Source of the DNA: Dyella sp. BiH032 | GTDB taxonomy: Bacteria > Pseudomonadota > Gammaproteobacteria > Xanthomonadales > Rhodanobacteraceae | DNA: 64,000 bases | Assembly: GCF_031954525.1 (NCBI RefSeq) | Contig: NZ_CP134867.1 | Span: 2,976,001 to 3,040,000, forward strand | Direction: 5' to 3' | Shown: positions 43,318-51,133 of the stretch, one piece after another | Layout: each line of letters starts with the position of its first letter | How positions within the stretch are numbered: position 1 is the stretch's first letter | Notes under the pieces: generated by a model | Databases searched by the model: none | Told to the model about the DNA's origin: nothing | Seen by the model: the letters and a program-made list of their open reading frames with translations, nothing else | Made by a program: the position numbers and the translations under genes

Positions 43318-43378
43318 GGATGAGGGGACCTACGGAGCGAAGACTGCGGCTTCAGCGCTCCGTAGGCCCCCCTCATCC
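43318..43378. repeat. Long imperfect inverted repeat in an intergenic region
   Basis: The arms GGATGAGGGGACCTACGGAG.. (43318-43339) and ..CTCCGTAGGCCCCCCTCATCC (43356-43378) pair over about 22 positions with one small mismatch or indel zone. They enclose a 16-base loop. It lies in the 250-bp gap between the GIY-YIG gene start and the monooxygenase gene end, both on the minus strand. Confidence 0.6.
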
Positions 43379-43390
43379 GCCTGCCGGCAC

Positions 43391-43411
43391 CTTCTCCCCG
43401 GAGGGGAGAAG
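43391..43411 (-). repeat. Isolated copy of the terminal hairpin of the structured element
   Basis: CTTCTCCCC-GGA-GGGGAGAAG, the same 9-bp stem that ends both long copies of the structured element (18620-18640 and 61690-61710), here in inverse orientation. As in those copies, a GGATGAGGGG follows it on the minus strand. Only this last module is present here. Confidence 0.65.
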
Positions 43412-43483
43412 AGTTCAGGCTCCAGCGCATTCTTTCGGATGGGAAGGAGGCGCTCACGCTTTGCTCATGCGCCGACTTGCGCG

Positions 43484-44944
43484 CTAACCCTGCGCTGGCG
43501 TACCGAACCACAGGCCCAACGCCTCGACGAGCCCTTCCTCGTCGCCATCGCCCACCCACGCCACGTGTCCATCCGGCCGGACCAGCACGGCGCGCGGCGC
43601 CTCCACCGCACCGAGCACCGGCAGTTCCCACGCGCCTTCGTACCTTGCCTCCACCTGCTTCACGCGATCCGCCCAAGGTGCGGCATCGACGCTGCCCGGC
43701 TCGCCGAAACGGATCAGCAGCGGCCGCGCGTCATGCAACAGGGAATAGACCCGCAACGGCCCTTCGGCCGTGATCAAGTCCAGGTCCGGCATGCGGCGCC
43801 CCAGCAGTGGATGGCCATCGCCCAGCGCGTAATGCACGTCCAGCGCGGAGATCTCCCCGGCCATCCGCTTGCGCGGCCCCTCCATCCGGAGGAACTCCGA
43901 CAGGTAGTCGCCCAGCGCCAGGGTGCGTTCGTCGCGGCGGCGCAGCGCGACGTGCGCCATCGTGTTGCGCATGGCGCGTGCGGCGACGGGATGACGTTCG
44001 GACTGGTAGGTGTCCAGCAGGCTGTCCGGCGAGATGCCCTTGATCACCTGTGCGAGTTTCCAACCGAGATTCACGGCGTCCTGCACGCCGAGATTGAGCC
44101 CCTGCCCGCCCATCGGCGGATGCACGTGCGCGGCGTCGCCGGCCAGCAGGACACGGCGGTCGCGATAGGCCACGGCCTGGCGCGTCGCGTCGGTGAAACG
44201 TGAAATCCAGGTCGGGTTGCGGATGCCGTAGTCGGTGCCGAAGACGCTGGTCATCGTTTCGCGGAATTCGTCCAGATCCGGTTCGTCGCCCGCCTTCAGC
44301 TGCGCCTCCGTCAAGACGATGCGCGCGCGCCCGTCCTCGAGCTTGCCGATGCCGTGCAGGCCATGCTCGTCATAACGCATGCCCCATGCCGGTTCCTCCG
44401 CAAACTCCGCCTCGGCGAGCAGCCAGCTCGTCGTCGCATCCCAGCCGGCGAACTCGATGCCGGCCGCCTTGCGCACCGCGCTGCGCCCGCCGTCGCAGCC
44501 GACCAGGTATTGCGCGCGCAGCGAGTGGCCATCGGACAGCCGGATACGGACACAGCCGTCGTCCTGCTCGAAGCCGCTTACTTCGTGCTCGCGGTAGATC
44601 GATACGCCCAGCTCTTCCACCCAGCCGGCCAGGATGCGCTCGCTGTGGCGTTGCCACAGCCCCAGCACGTAGTTGTGCCGCGTGGGGAAGTCGCTGATGT
44701 CCAGCGGGATGTGGAAATGCACCACCGGGTGCTTCGTGCCCTCCGACACGAAGCGATCGGCGATGCCGCGCTGGTCCAGCACTTCCAGGCTGCGCGCATG
44801 CAGTCCGGCGGCGCGAGAACCGGTCAGGGTCTGGCTGGCGCGCTTCTCCACGATGGCCACGTCGATGCCCGCCAGCGCCAGTTCGCCGGCCAGCATGAGC
44901 CCGGTGGGACCGCCTCCGGCGATCACCACGGCGTGCCCGATCAT
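43484..44944 (-). CDS. FAD-dependent aromatic monooxygenase (PheA/TfdB/UbiH superfamily)
   Basis: 486 aa from the ATG at 44944 with GGAG eight bases upstream; the longer open frame is not homologous. FAD-binding GxGxxG is VVIAGGGPTGLMLAGELALAGIDVAIVEKR (5-34). The DG motif (YLVGCDGGRSAVRKAAG) and the second FAD motif GDAAHVHPPMGGQGLNLGVQDAVNLGWKLA are intact. A C-terminal thioredoxin-like domain (about 390-486) resembles that of phenol hydroxylase and rifampicin or tetracenomycin monooxygenases. Expected reaction: NAD(P)H- and O2-dependent hydroxylation of an aromatic or polyketide substrate, possibly as a detoxification enzyme. It is a single gene on the minus strand. Confidence 0.87.
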   Translation of the reverse strand: MIGHAVVIAGGGPTGLMLAGELALAGIDVAIVEKRASQTLTGSRAAGLHARSLEVLDQRGIADRFVSEGTKHPVVHFHIPLDISDFPTRHNYVLGLWQRHSERILAGWVEELGVSIYREHEVSGFEQDDGCVRIRLSDGHSLRAQYLVGCDGGRSAVRKAAGIEFAGWDATTSWLLAEAEFAEEPAWGMRYDEHGLHGIGKLEDGRARIVLTEAQLKAGDEPDLDEFRETMTSVFGTDYGIRNPTWISRFTDATRQAVAYRDRRVLLAGDAAHVHPPMGGQGLNLGVQDAVNLGWKLAQVIKGISPDSLLDTYQSERHPVAARAMRNTMAHVALRRRDERTLALGDYLSEFLRMEGPRKRMAGEISALDVHYALGDGHPLLGRRMPDLDLITAEGPLRVYSLLHDARPLLIRFGEPGSVDAAPWADRVKQVEARYEGAWELPVLGAVEAPRAVLVRPDGHVAWVGDGDEEGLVEALGLWFGTPAQG

Positions 44945-45080
44945 CGCGCCGCTCCGGCGCATGCGCGCCCGGCCATGCATGCGTTCGCATGCAGCCTCTG
45001 CCATGCGTTGCCGGACATCGCCAACCGCTGCGTGCGTCCATCCATCGGCGCCATCTGCTTCCGCGCCCCGTGCGTCAAAC

Positions 45081-45467
45081 TCACTGCCCACATGTCGTCG
45101 CTCCCAAGCTCGCCGGTACCGGCAACGGCCGGCGATGCTGGGACAGGGCCCGGGACTTACGGCAAGCCCCCCTGCCCGTTATAATCTGAGGCCGGGAAGG
45201 AGCGGATTCGCTCCTTCCCTTTTTTATGCGCGCTTTCCGCCACTTGTCAGCCGCTCGCACGGCGACCTGATACCAGTCCCTGAGCTTGTCGGGATTGCGC
45301 ATCCCCACCTCGCCGCTGCGCGAGGCCTGGAAGAACGCATTGGCCTGTTCGAGGGCGGCTTCGAGCAGGAGGCGCGAAGGCCTTCGTCCACCCGAATACA
45401 TCGCAGAACCGCGGATACCTGGAATGGTGGCATCGGCATGACACCAGGCCGCGCCTTTTGTGGCCAT
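45081..45467 (-). CDS. Possible small hypothetical protein
   Basis: 128 aa from ATG 45467 (MATKGAAWCHADATIPGIRG). The central part is unusually protein-like for an intergenic frame: LLLEAALEQANAFFQASRSG, then EVGMRNPDKLRDWYQVAVRA and ADKWRKARIKKGRSE, a mixed-charge helical pattern without the Arg/Ala bias of shadow frames. The last 30 residues run through the terminator-like hairpin at 45194-45219 and look unnatural. The gene may therefore be broken, or may end elsewhere through a frameshift. No ribosome-binding site is better than AAGG. I do not recognise the family. Confidence 0.3.
   Translation of the reverse strand: MATKGAAWCHADATIPGIRGSAMYSGGRRPSRLLLEAALEQANAFFQASRSGEVGMRNPDKLRDWYQVAVRAADKWRKARIKKGRSESAPSRPQIITGRGACRKSRALSQHRRPLPVPASLGATTCGQ
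45180..45185 (+). promoter_or_regulatory. Perfect -10 hexamer directly upstream of an intrinsic terminator
   Basis: TATAAT at 45180-45185, with TTACGG at 45157-45162 as a weak -35 at 17-bp spacing. Transcription would start at about 45191-45193, immediately before the terminator stem at 45194. This leaves an RNA of only about 35 nucleotides. Confidence 0.45.
45194..45225 (+). terminator. Intrinsic (Rho-independent) terminator, plus strand
   Basis: A perfect 11-bp stem, GGGAAGGAGCG (45194-45204) / CGCTCCTTCCC (45209-45219), with loop GATT and a run of six T (45220-45225). It is the only textbook intrinsic terminator in the window. No plus-strand gene ends immediately before it. Confidence 0.8.
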
Positions 45468-45616
45468 GCCTTTTGTATCTCTGTGTATCCGCCCCTGCCC
45501 GAGACACATTCGGACGCCCTTCCACCCGTTCAGGGACACATCGGAGATACGCCCGGAGCGTCTCCTAGGCACGTCGGCTGGCCAAGCCGTTCCCATCACT
45601 GCCTGAGGATTCCGCC

Positions 45617-45940
45617 ATGCGTACTTCCGCCTTTCCGAACGCCCCCTCGTCCTTCGCGCGCCGCCTCGGCGCTCTCTCCATCGCGCTGATGCTCGGCTTG
45701 GCCGGCGTGGGCCAGGCCTTCGCCGACGACCTGCCGGTCGCTCCCGCCTCCCGTTCCGCGCCGGAGGGTTCGCGCAGCACGCTCGCCCCGGCCGCCGCGG
45801 ACGACAGGAACATCGACTACCCGTCGCAGATCGGACCCGAAGGCCCGGCTTCCACCAACGCCCGTTCCGCCGGGCGTCCGTTCTCCGCCGTTTCCGCGCC
45901 GGAAAACGCCGACTTCGCCGAGCAAACGGCCGAACGCTGA
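45617..45940 (+). CDS. Small secreted protein of unknown function
   Basis: 107 aa. GAGGA lies seven bases before the ATG. The signal peptide is clear (SFARRLGALSIALMLGLAGVGQAFA, cut near residue 36). The mature part, about 70 residues, is Pro/Ala/Ser-rich and probably disordered (DDLPVAPASRSAPEGSRS, then NIDYPSQIGPEGPASTNARS). There is no cysteine and no recognisable domain. It sits 46 bases before the SDR gene and may share its transcript. I do not recognise a family. Confidence 0.6.
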   Translation: MRTSAFPNAPSSFARRLGALSIALMLGLAGVGQAFADDLPVAPASRSAPEGSRSTLAPAAADDRNIDYPSQIGPEGPASTNARSAGRPFSAVSAPENADFAEQTAER

Positions 45941-45986
45941 CCGGCACGCCGCCATTCCTTCCCTCGATCTCAAAAGGAGCCTCCCC

Positions 45987-46736
45987 ATGCATCGCTTCAA
46001 GGACAAAGTCGTCGTCGTCACCGGCGGTAGCTCGGGCATCGGCCTGGCCACCGCGGAGCAGTTCGTCGCCGAGGGCGCGCACGTATACATCACCGGGCGC
46101 CGCCAAGCGGAGTTGGACGTCGCCGCGCAGGCGATCGGCCGCAACGTTTCCGCCGTGCAGGCGGACGTGACCCGCCTCGCCGACCTGGAACGCCTCTACG
46201 ACACCGTGCGGACGCACCACGGCCGCGTCGACGTGGTCTTCGCCAATGCCGGTTCCGTGGTCCACGGCGCGCTGGGCGAGCTGACCGAAGCGCAGTATGC
46301 GCGCCAGTTCGACACCAACGTGAAGGGCCTGCTGTTCACCGTGCAGCTCGCGCTGCCGCTGATGCCGCGCGGCGGCGCCATCGTGCTCAACGGATCGATC
46401 TCGGGCATCAAGGCCTTCCCCGCCAGCAGCCTGTACAGCGCCTCGAAGGCGGCGGTGCGCTCGTTCGCGCGCTCATGGACGCTGGACCTCAAGGACCGCG
46501 GCATCCGCGTCAACGTGGTCAGCCCGGGCCCCACCGAGACCAACGTGCTCGAAGCCAGCGGCTTCAACGACGCACAGGTGCGGCAGGCCAGGGACCATCT
46601 CCCCACGCTGATCCCGCTGGGCCGCATGGCGCGTCCCGCCGAAGTGGCGCGGGCGGCGCTATTCCTCGCGTCGGACGAAGCCAGCTTCATCGCCGGCAGC
46701 GAATTGTTCGTCGACGGCGGCATTGCGCAAGTCTGA
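45987..46736 (+). CDS. SDR-family oxidoreductase
   Basis: 249 aa. AAAAGGAG lies eight bases before the ATG. The Rossmann motif TGGSSGIG (12-19), ANAGSV (about 89-94) and active-site Ser/Tyr/Lys (NGSISGIKAFPASSLYSASKAAV) are all present. The C-terminal ASDEASFIAGSELFVDGGIAQV is typical of the classical FabG-like SDRs. It uses NAD(P)H; the substrate is unknown. It heads a run of same-strand genes (SDR, alpha/beta hydrolase, cytochrome P460) with gaps of only 55 and 20 bases, so these probably form one operon. Confidence 0.88.
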   Translation: MHRFKDKVVVVTGGSSGIGLATAEQFVAEGAHVYITGRRQAELDVAAQAIGRNVSAVQADVTRLADLERLYDTVRTHHGRVDVVFANAGSVVHGALGELTEAQYARQFDTNVKGLLFTVQLALPLMPRGGAIVLNGSISGIKAFPASSLYSASKAAVRSFARSWTLDLKDRGIRVNVVSPGPTETNVLEASGFNDAQVRQARDHLPTLIPLGRMARPAEVARAALFLASDEASFIAGSELFVDGGIAQV

Positions 46737-46791
46737 GCACGGGCACCGGCATCGCCGGTGCACATCGCCCCACACTTTCCAGGAGAACGAC

Positions 46792-47844
46792 ATGCCCGGT
46801 TCCATCGATCTGCAACGCCGCAGCTTCCTCGGCGCGGCCGCCCTCGGCCTGGCCGCGGCGCCCCTGGCGGGCTTCGCCCTCGCCGCGCCGTCTGCGTCCA
46901 GCCCGGGGCCGTTGCCGGCAAAGAAGAACGGTGGCGGCGGGCCTACCTCCTTCGCGCGCATGAAGCGCATCCGCGCCGGTGTGCTGGACGTCGCCTACGC
47001 GGAAGACGGCCCTGCCAATGGAAAGCCCGTCCTGTTGCTGCATGGCTGGCCGTACGACATCCACGCCTTCGTCGAGGTCGCCCCAATCCTCGCGGCCGCC
47101 GGTTATCGCGTGATCGTTCCGTACCTGCGCGGCTATGGCGACACGCGCTTCGTCGATGCCGGCACGCCGCGCAACGGCCAGCAGGCCGCGCTGGCAGCCG
47201 ACGGCCTCGCGCTGCTGGATGCCCTGAAGATCGACCGTGCGATCATCGCCGGCTTCGACTGGGGCGCGCGTACGGCAGACATCATGGCCGCGCTGTGGCC
47301 GGAGCGTTGCGAGGCCCTGGTATCGGTCAGCGGCTACCTGATCGGCAGCCAGGCGCTGAACCGCAATCCATTGCCGCCGAAGGCCGAACAGCAGTGGTGG
47401 TACCAGTTCTACTTCGCCACCGAGCGCGGCGCGGCCGGCTATGCGAAGCATACGCACGACTTCGCCCGACTGATCTGGGAGACCGCCTCGCCGAAGTGGG
47501 CCTTCGATGACGCCACCTTCGCGCGCTCCGCCGCCGCGCTCGACAACCCCAACCACGTCGCCATCACCCTGCACAACTACCGGTGGCGCCTGGGGCTGGC
47601 CGAAGGCGAAGCGAAGTACGACGCACTGGAAGAGCAACTGGCAGGACTGCCCTCGATCGGGGTGCCGGCCATCACGCTGGAAGGCGACGCCAACGGCGCG
47701 CCGCATCCGGACCCGGCCGCCTATGCCAAGCGGTTCACGGGCAAGTACGAGCACCGCCTGATCGCCGGCGGCATCGGCCACAACCTGCCGCAGGAAGCGC
47801 CCCGGGCCTTCGCTCAGGCGGTGATCGACGTCGACCGCTTCTGA
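46792..47844 (+). CDS. Alpha/beta hydrolase (epoxide-hydrolase-like) with Tat signal
   Basis: 350 aa. AGGAGAACGAC precedes the ATG. The N-terminus has a twin-arginine export signal (LQRRSFLGAAALGLAAAPLAGFALA), so the enzyme is probably folded in the cytoplasm and exported to the periplasm. The fold shows an oxyanion HGWP (84-87) and the nucleophile elbow AGFDWGAR with Asp156. An Asp nucleophile is typical of epoxide hydrolases and haloalkane dehalogenases rather than esterases. The catalytic His is in GGIGHNLPQEAP near the end. Expected chemistry: hydrolysis of an epoxide or C-halogen bond via an ester intermediate. It lies between an SDR and a cytochrome P460 gene. Confidence 0.85.
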   Translation: MPGSIDLQRRSFLGAAALGLAAAPLAGFALAAPSASSPGPLPAKKNGGGGPTSFARMKRIRAGVLDVAYAEDGPANGKPVLLLHGWPYDIHAFVEVAPILAAAGYRVIVPYLRGYGDTRFVDAGTPRNGQQAALAADGLALLDALKIDRAIIAGFDWGARTADIMAALWPERCEALVSVSGYLIGSQALNRNPLPPKAEQQWWYQFYFATERGAAGYAKHTHDFARLIWETASPKWAFDDATFARSAAALDNPNHVAITLHNYRWRLGLAEGEAKYDALEEQLAGLPSIGVPAITLEGDANGAPHPDPAAYAKRFTGKYEHRLIAGGIGHNLPQEAPRAFAQAVIDVDRF

Positions 47845-47864
47845 CCGACATAGGGAGCTTCACG

Positions 47865-48374
47865 ATGAACACCTTGCATGCCCTCGCCTCCATCGGCGTG
47901 ATCCTGGTGGCCGGCGCTTTCGTCGCCGCCCATCCGGAAACACGCAAGCCCTCGCCCGCGGCGTCGCCGATCTATGGCGTCACCTTGCCCGAGGGCTATC
48001 GCCAGTGGGAACTGATCGCGCCCGCGCTGGAAGCGGCGCCCCTGAACGAGATACGCGCCGTGGTGGGCAACCGGATCGCGGCCGAAGCCTATCGCCGCGG
48101 CGCCCAGCCGTTCCCCGACGGCACGGTGCTGGTCAAGCTCGCGTGGAAGCAGCAGCCCTCGGCCGCATTCGCCACCGCCACCGTGCCCGGGGCGCCGACC
48201 ACGGTGCAGGTCATGGTGAAGGACGCGAAGAAATACGCAGCCACCGGCGGCTGGGGTTACGGCCGCTTCGTCGACGGCAAGCCGGTGGACGAGGCGCAGC
48301 ACCGCACCTGTTTCGCCTGTCACGAAGCGCGCGCGAAGGAACACGACGACGTGTTCACGCACTACGCGCCATGA
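47865..48374 (+). CDS. Cytochrome P460 family protein (periplasmic c-type haem)
   Basis: 169 aa. The signal peptide (IGVILVAGAFVAAHP) is followed by a P460-type fold: YRQWELIAPALEAAPLNEIRAVVGNRIA, then FPDGTVLVKLAWK. The haem-binding CFACH motif is near the C-terminus (Cys149, Cys152, His153). In characterised P460 proteins a lysine cross-links to the haem, and the enzyme oxidises hydroxylamine or handles NO. The invariant-looking Lys91/Lys95 in VLVKLAWKQQ could serve, but this cannot be verified here. GGGAG precedes the ATG. It follows the Tat-exported hydrolase by 20 bases, so both products should meet in the periplasm. Confidence 0.8.
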   Translation: MNTLHALASIGVILVAGAFVAAHPETRKPSPAASPIYGVTLPEGYRQWELIAPALEAAPLNEIRAVVGNRIAAEAYRRGAQPFPDGTVLVKLAWKQQPSAAFATATVPGAPTTVQVMVKDAKKYAATGGWGYGRFVDGKPVDEAQHRTCFACHEARAKEHDDVFTHYAP

Positions 48375-48423
48375 CCTCGGGAGCCGGCGTAGCATGGACG
48401 CCCTCGTTACAGGAGCGACCCCG

Positions 48424-48864
48424 ATGCATCGCGAGATCGAGAGTGCATGCGACGACGCCCGCTCGGCCCGCGCCGGGGGGCATAGGGCGGAGGCCCTGGC
48501 CCATTACACCCACGCCGTGGCGCTCGCCAGGACCGGCGGCGACGACGACGCGCTCGCCTATGTGCTGCGTCATCTCTCCGACGTCGCCCGCGAGCAGGGT
48601 GAAGCCGCGAATGCACTGGCGGCGAGCGAGGAAGCCGTGGCGCTGTATCGCACGCGCGCACCGGACTCGCTCGATCTCGCCAATGCCTTGCGCCTGCGCG
48701 CACTCGCACTGCATGCGCTCGACCGTCGAGTCGATGCGCATCCGGCGTGGGCGGAAGCCCGCGATCTTTACGCGCAGCTGGGCGTCGATGCCGGTGTGCG
48801 GGAGTGCGAGCGGTTCCTGGAGAGCGCCGGATCGCGCGGCGCCACGACGCCCGGCACCGAATAA
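48424..48864 (+). CDS. Small TPR-like helical-repeat protein
   Basis: 146 aa from the ATG at 48424, which has GGAG eight bases upstream; an ATG ten codons earlier is less likely. The sequence is a chain of helix pairs with tetratricopeptide spacing: ARSARAGGHRAEALAHYTHAVALAR, then LAYVLRHLSDVAREQGEAANALAASEEAVALYR, ANALRLRALALHALDRRVDAHPAWAEARDLYAQLG. There is no signal peptide, so it is cytoplasmic. TPR proteins mediate protein contacts and no partner is evident. It may be part of the SDR/hydrolase/P460 transcript (50-base gap). Confidence 0.68.
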   Translation: MHREIESACDDARSARAGGHRAEALAHYTHAVALARTGGDDDALAYVLRHLSDVAREQGEAANALAASEEAVALYRTRAPDSLDLANALRLRALALHALDRRVDAHPAWAEARDLYAQLGVDAGVRECERFLESAGSRGATTPGTE

Positions 48865-48990
48865 GACAACTACGATCATTGGCGGACGTCACGGCTCGTG
48901 AACGGCACGCCGAGTTAAAACACCGGCTCGATTCGGCGCGGCTTCCCCGCCGCACCCACGGCCCCGTTTTGCCCCACCCCAGGAGACCTC

Positions 48991-49941
48991 ATGTCCACGA
49001 CCGATACCCAGGACGCCGCGAACCCGGCCGATCGATCCACGCTGCTCTCCCACGCCGCCGCCGAAGGCGATGCCGAGACCTTGCTCCATGCCGCGGAAGC
49101 CCGGCTGCGCGCTGCCGGCGACCTGCCCGGCGCGCCCGTCGAGCGGCAGCTGGACGTGCTGCACGCGCTGCACGGCTTCGAACTCGGTCGTTTCCTGCTG
49201 CGCCACCGCGGCCTCAATGCGGACTGGACGCACCGGCTGGTCACCTATCGGCCCGGCACCTTGCCGCCCAACCCCGCCAGCCTCGAATGGCTGGTGTTCG
49301 AGAGCGTGCCGGCGGTACTGGCCACGCGCGAGCGCTTCGGCATCTTCCAGCGCGAAACGCAGGCGCTGCTGCGTCCAGGCATGGCACTGGCCTCGGTGCC
49401 CTGCGGCTGGATGGGCGACCTGCTGCTGCTCGACTACAGCGGCTGCGCGGGCGACTTCTCGCTCACCGGTATCGATCTCGATCCGCAGGCCCTCGAAGGC
49501 GCACGGCAACTGGCCGGACAGCGTGGCCTGGCTTCGCACGTTTCGCTGCGCCACGAAGACGCCTGGGCAGGCAGCCTGCACGAAAGCGTCGACGTGCTGA
49601 CCAGCAACGGCCTGAACATCTACGAGCCGGACGATGCGCGTGTCGTCGAGCTGTACCGCGCGTTCTTCCGCGCGCTGCGTCCTGGCGGCACGCTGATCAC
49701 CAGTTTCCTCACCCCGCCGCCCATGCTGAATCCCGCCTCGTCCTGGCGCATGGCCGAGGTCGACCCGCAGATGCTGGCCCTGCAGCACCTGCTGTTCACC
49801 CGCATCATCGACGCCAAGTGGAGCGCGCTGCGCACGCACGAGCAGACGCGCGCGCAGCTCGAAGCCGCCGGCTTCACCGACCTGCGCTTCGTGGACGACC
49901 GCCTGGGCATGTTCCCCACGGTGGTGGCGCGCCGGCCGTAA
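48991..49941 (+). CDS. Class I SAM-dependent methyltransferase
   Basis: 316 aa with AGGAGA before the ATG. The N-terminal 110 residues are helical and specific to this subgroup. The SAM site is MALASVPCGWMGDLLLLD (motif I, atypical PCGW in place of the usual GCGTG), and LTGIDLDPQALEGARQLA (motif II with acidic Asp) follows. Later motifs are VDVLTSNGLNIYEPDD and FRALRPGGTLITSFLTPP. The target is unknown. The variant motif I suggests a divergent family rather than loss of binding, because motif II is intact. It is transcribed alone, and a hairpin follows the stop. Confidence 0.72.
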   Translation: MSTTDTQDAANPADRSTLLSHAAAEGDAETLLHAAEARLRAAGDLPGAPVERQLDVLHALHGFELGRFLLRHRGLNADWTHRLVTYRPGTLPPNPASLEWLVFESVPAVLATRERFGIFQRETQALLRPGMALASVPCGWMGDLLLLDYSGCAGDFSLTGIDLDPQALEGARQLAGQRGLASHVSLRHEDAWAGSLHESVDVLTSNGLNIYEPDDARVVELYRAFFRALRPGGTLITSFLTPPPMLNPASSWRMAEVDPQMLALQHLLFTRIIDAKWSALRTHEQTRAQLEAAGFTDLRFVDDRLGMFPTVVARRP

Positions 49942-49955
49942 GCTCGCCAGTGCGG

Positions 49956-49982
49956 AAGAACCCGCCGATCAGGCGGGTTCTT
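49956..49982. terminator. Hairpin between convergent genes
   Basis: A perfect 11-bp stem, AAGAACCCGCC / GGCGGGTTCTT, with loop GATCA, 15 bases after the methyltransferase stop and 37 before the stop of the convergent gene. The A-rich left and T-rich right ends make it usable as a weak terminator in either direction. Confidence 0.6.
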
Positions 49983-50018
49983 GAAGTCCGTTTCGGCGCA
50001 CGGTCAGCAGCAGGCCGA

Positions 50019-50573
50019 TCATCCGTGCTTGCCGATCGCGTACGAGACCTTGGCCGAGCTGAGCGAAAGCAGAATTCTCGCCGTAGGTAGATAGGCGCAG
50101 CGCACGACATCGCCTACGGAGAGATTCTCGAACACGCGCTTGGGTACGACGAAATCGCCGAGCCTCTCGTGCGGCGACACGCAAACCCGTATCGAGTAGA
50201 CACTATCGCCGTTCCTGCCATGGCATCCCCTCCGGCTCACGACGCCATCCACGACGAGCTTCGAGCCGAGCGCGAGATCGACTTCGGACCTCCAGGCCTG
50301 GCGACGGATCGCCCACAGAAATGCCAGGGAAAGGGCGAGCAAGACGCCGCCCGCCATCAACACGATCCAGCCGCCGCCGTGCCGATCATCGCCAAGCAGC
50401 TGCGCCACGCCGCCGAGCAGGATACCACCGCCGCCGATCGCGGCCACGCCAAAACCGACCTTGGCGCCCACCCACGCGCCGCGCCGCGACGCCCAATCGG
50501 CGCGCGCAGCTTTCAGCTCCCGCGTCCGCATGCGCACGCGGACGCTTGCGAATGCGGCGCCGGCGCGAGCCAT
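50019..50573 (-). CDS. Membrane protein of unknown function (DUF3592-like)
   Basis: 184 aa. Two transmembrane helices (about 35-57 and 70-92) are followed by a C-terminal soluble beta-rich domain (SEVDLALGSKLVVDGVVSRRGCHGRNGDSVYSIRVCV, then VFENLSVGDVVRCAYLP). The layout of two helices plus a small OB/SH3-like domain resembles DUF3592 proteins, which have no known function. The ATG directly abuts the TAG of the upstream small gene, so the two are co-translated. Confidence 0.6.
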   Translation of the reverse strand: MARAGAAFASVRVRMRTRELKAARADWASRRGAWVGAKVGFGVAAIGGGGILLGGVAQLLGDDRHGGGWIVLMAGGVLLALSLAFLWAIRRQAWRSEVDLALGSKLVVDGVVSRRGCHGRNGDSVYSIRVCVSPHERLGDFVVPKRVFENLSVGDVVRCAYLPTARILLSLSSAKVSYAIGKHG

Positions 50574-50834
50574 CTAAATCCACCGCGCCGCGCGGGCGAT
50601 ATCGAACCGCACAGCGTTCGAGACGCCTTGCCGGAAACCGATGGTCGCGGAGATCGGATCGATACTGCCGCGTGCAGAATCGTCCAAGGACACAGCGCGG
50701 ATGCAGCGGTCATGCGCGGCGAATGCGCGTGTGCATGCATTCGTCAGCCGCGCGGCATCGATGGGCGAAGCCTCATCGATCAACAGTGCATACATGGACC
50801 CCATCACCGCCACTCCTCCATGAGTCAACCGCAT
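50574..50834 (-). CDS. Small hypothetical protein
   Basis: 86 aa, or 76 aa if MGSMYALL at 50804 is the start. The stop codon is immediately followed by the ATG of the membrane-protein gene at 50573, which supports reality as an operon partner. The sequence has a beta-alpha pattern (MYALLIDEASPIDAARLTNACTRAFAAHDRCIRAVSLDD) without a signal peptide. Codon use is less GC-biased than in the neighbours. I do not recognise a family. Confidence 0.5.
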   Translation of the reverse strand: MRLTHGGVAVMGSMYALLIDEASPIDAARLTNACTRAFAAHDRCIRAVSLDDSARGSIDPISATIGFRQGVSNAVRFDIARAARWI

Positions 50835-51133
50835 GCCTTACGCAAAGGCCGCATCATCGAAAATGCTGCGGAACGGCAAGCAGATTGGCAGGGAAAAGCT
50901 CACTGCGCAATCGCCGCGCCACGTGTTCCGAACAGTATTCACACCAGCGTCGATGCAACGCACGGAGGGCCATTCATCGACCAAGATTTATCGCGTGGAG
51001 ATATGCACTACGGTGATCGCGCTGCGCGCGTCGCAGCGTATGGTCCTGCGAACATTCCGACATGATGACTGCGGCCACGGTTCGTCGATGCCATCGCGCT
51101 CCACCATCGCCATGGAAGGAAACATCCCGTTCC
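50835..51133. other. Low-GC gene-free stretch
   Basis: About 300 bases noticeably richer in A/T than the surroundings. No reading frame has a plausible start and codon pattern. It presumably holds the promoter of the two-gene unit to its left. I see no repeat or hairpin in it. Confidence 0.4.

Noticed and set aside
45194..45225. Terminator as the end of the FAD monooxygenase gene
   Set aside because: It is upstream of that gene's start and its T-run is on the plus strand, the wrong direction for a minus-strand gene.
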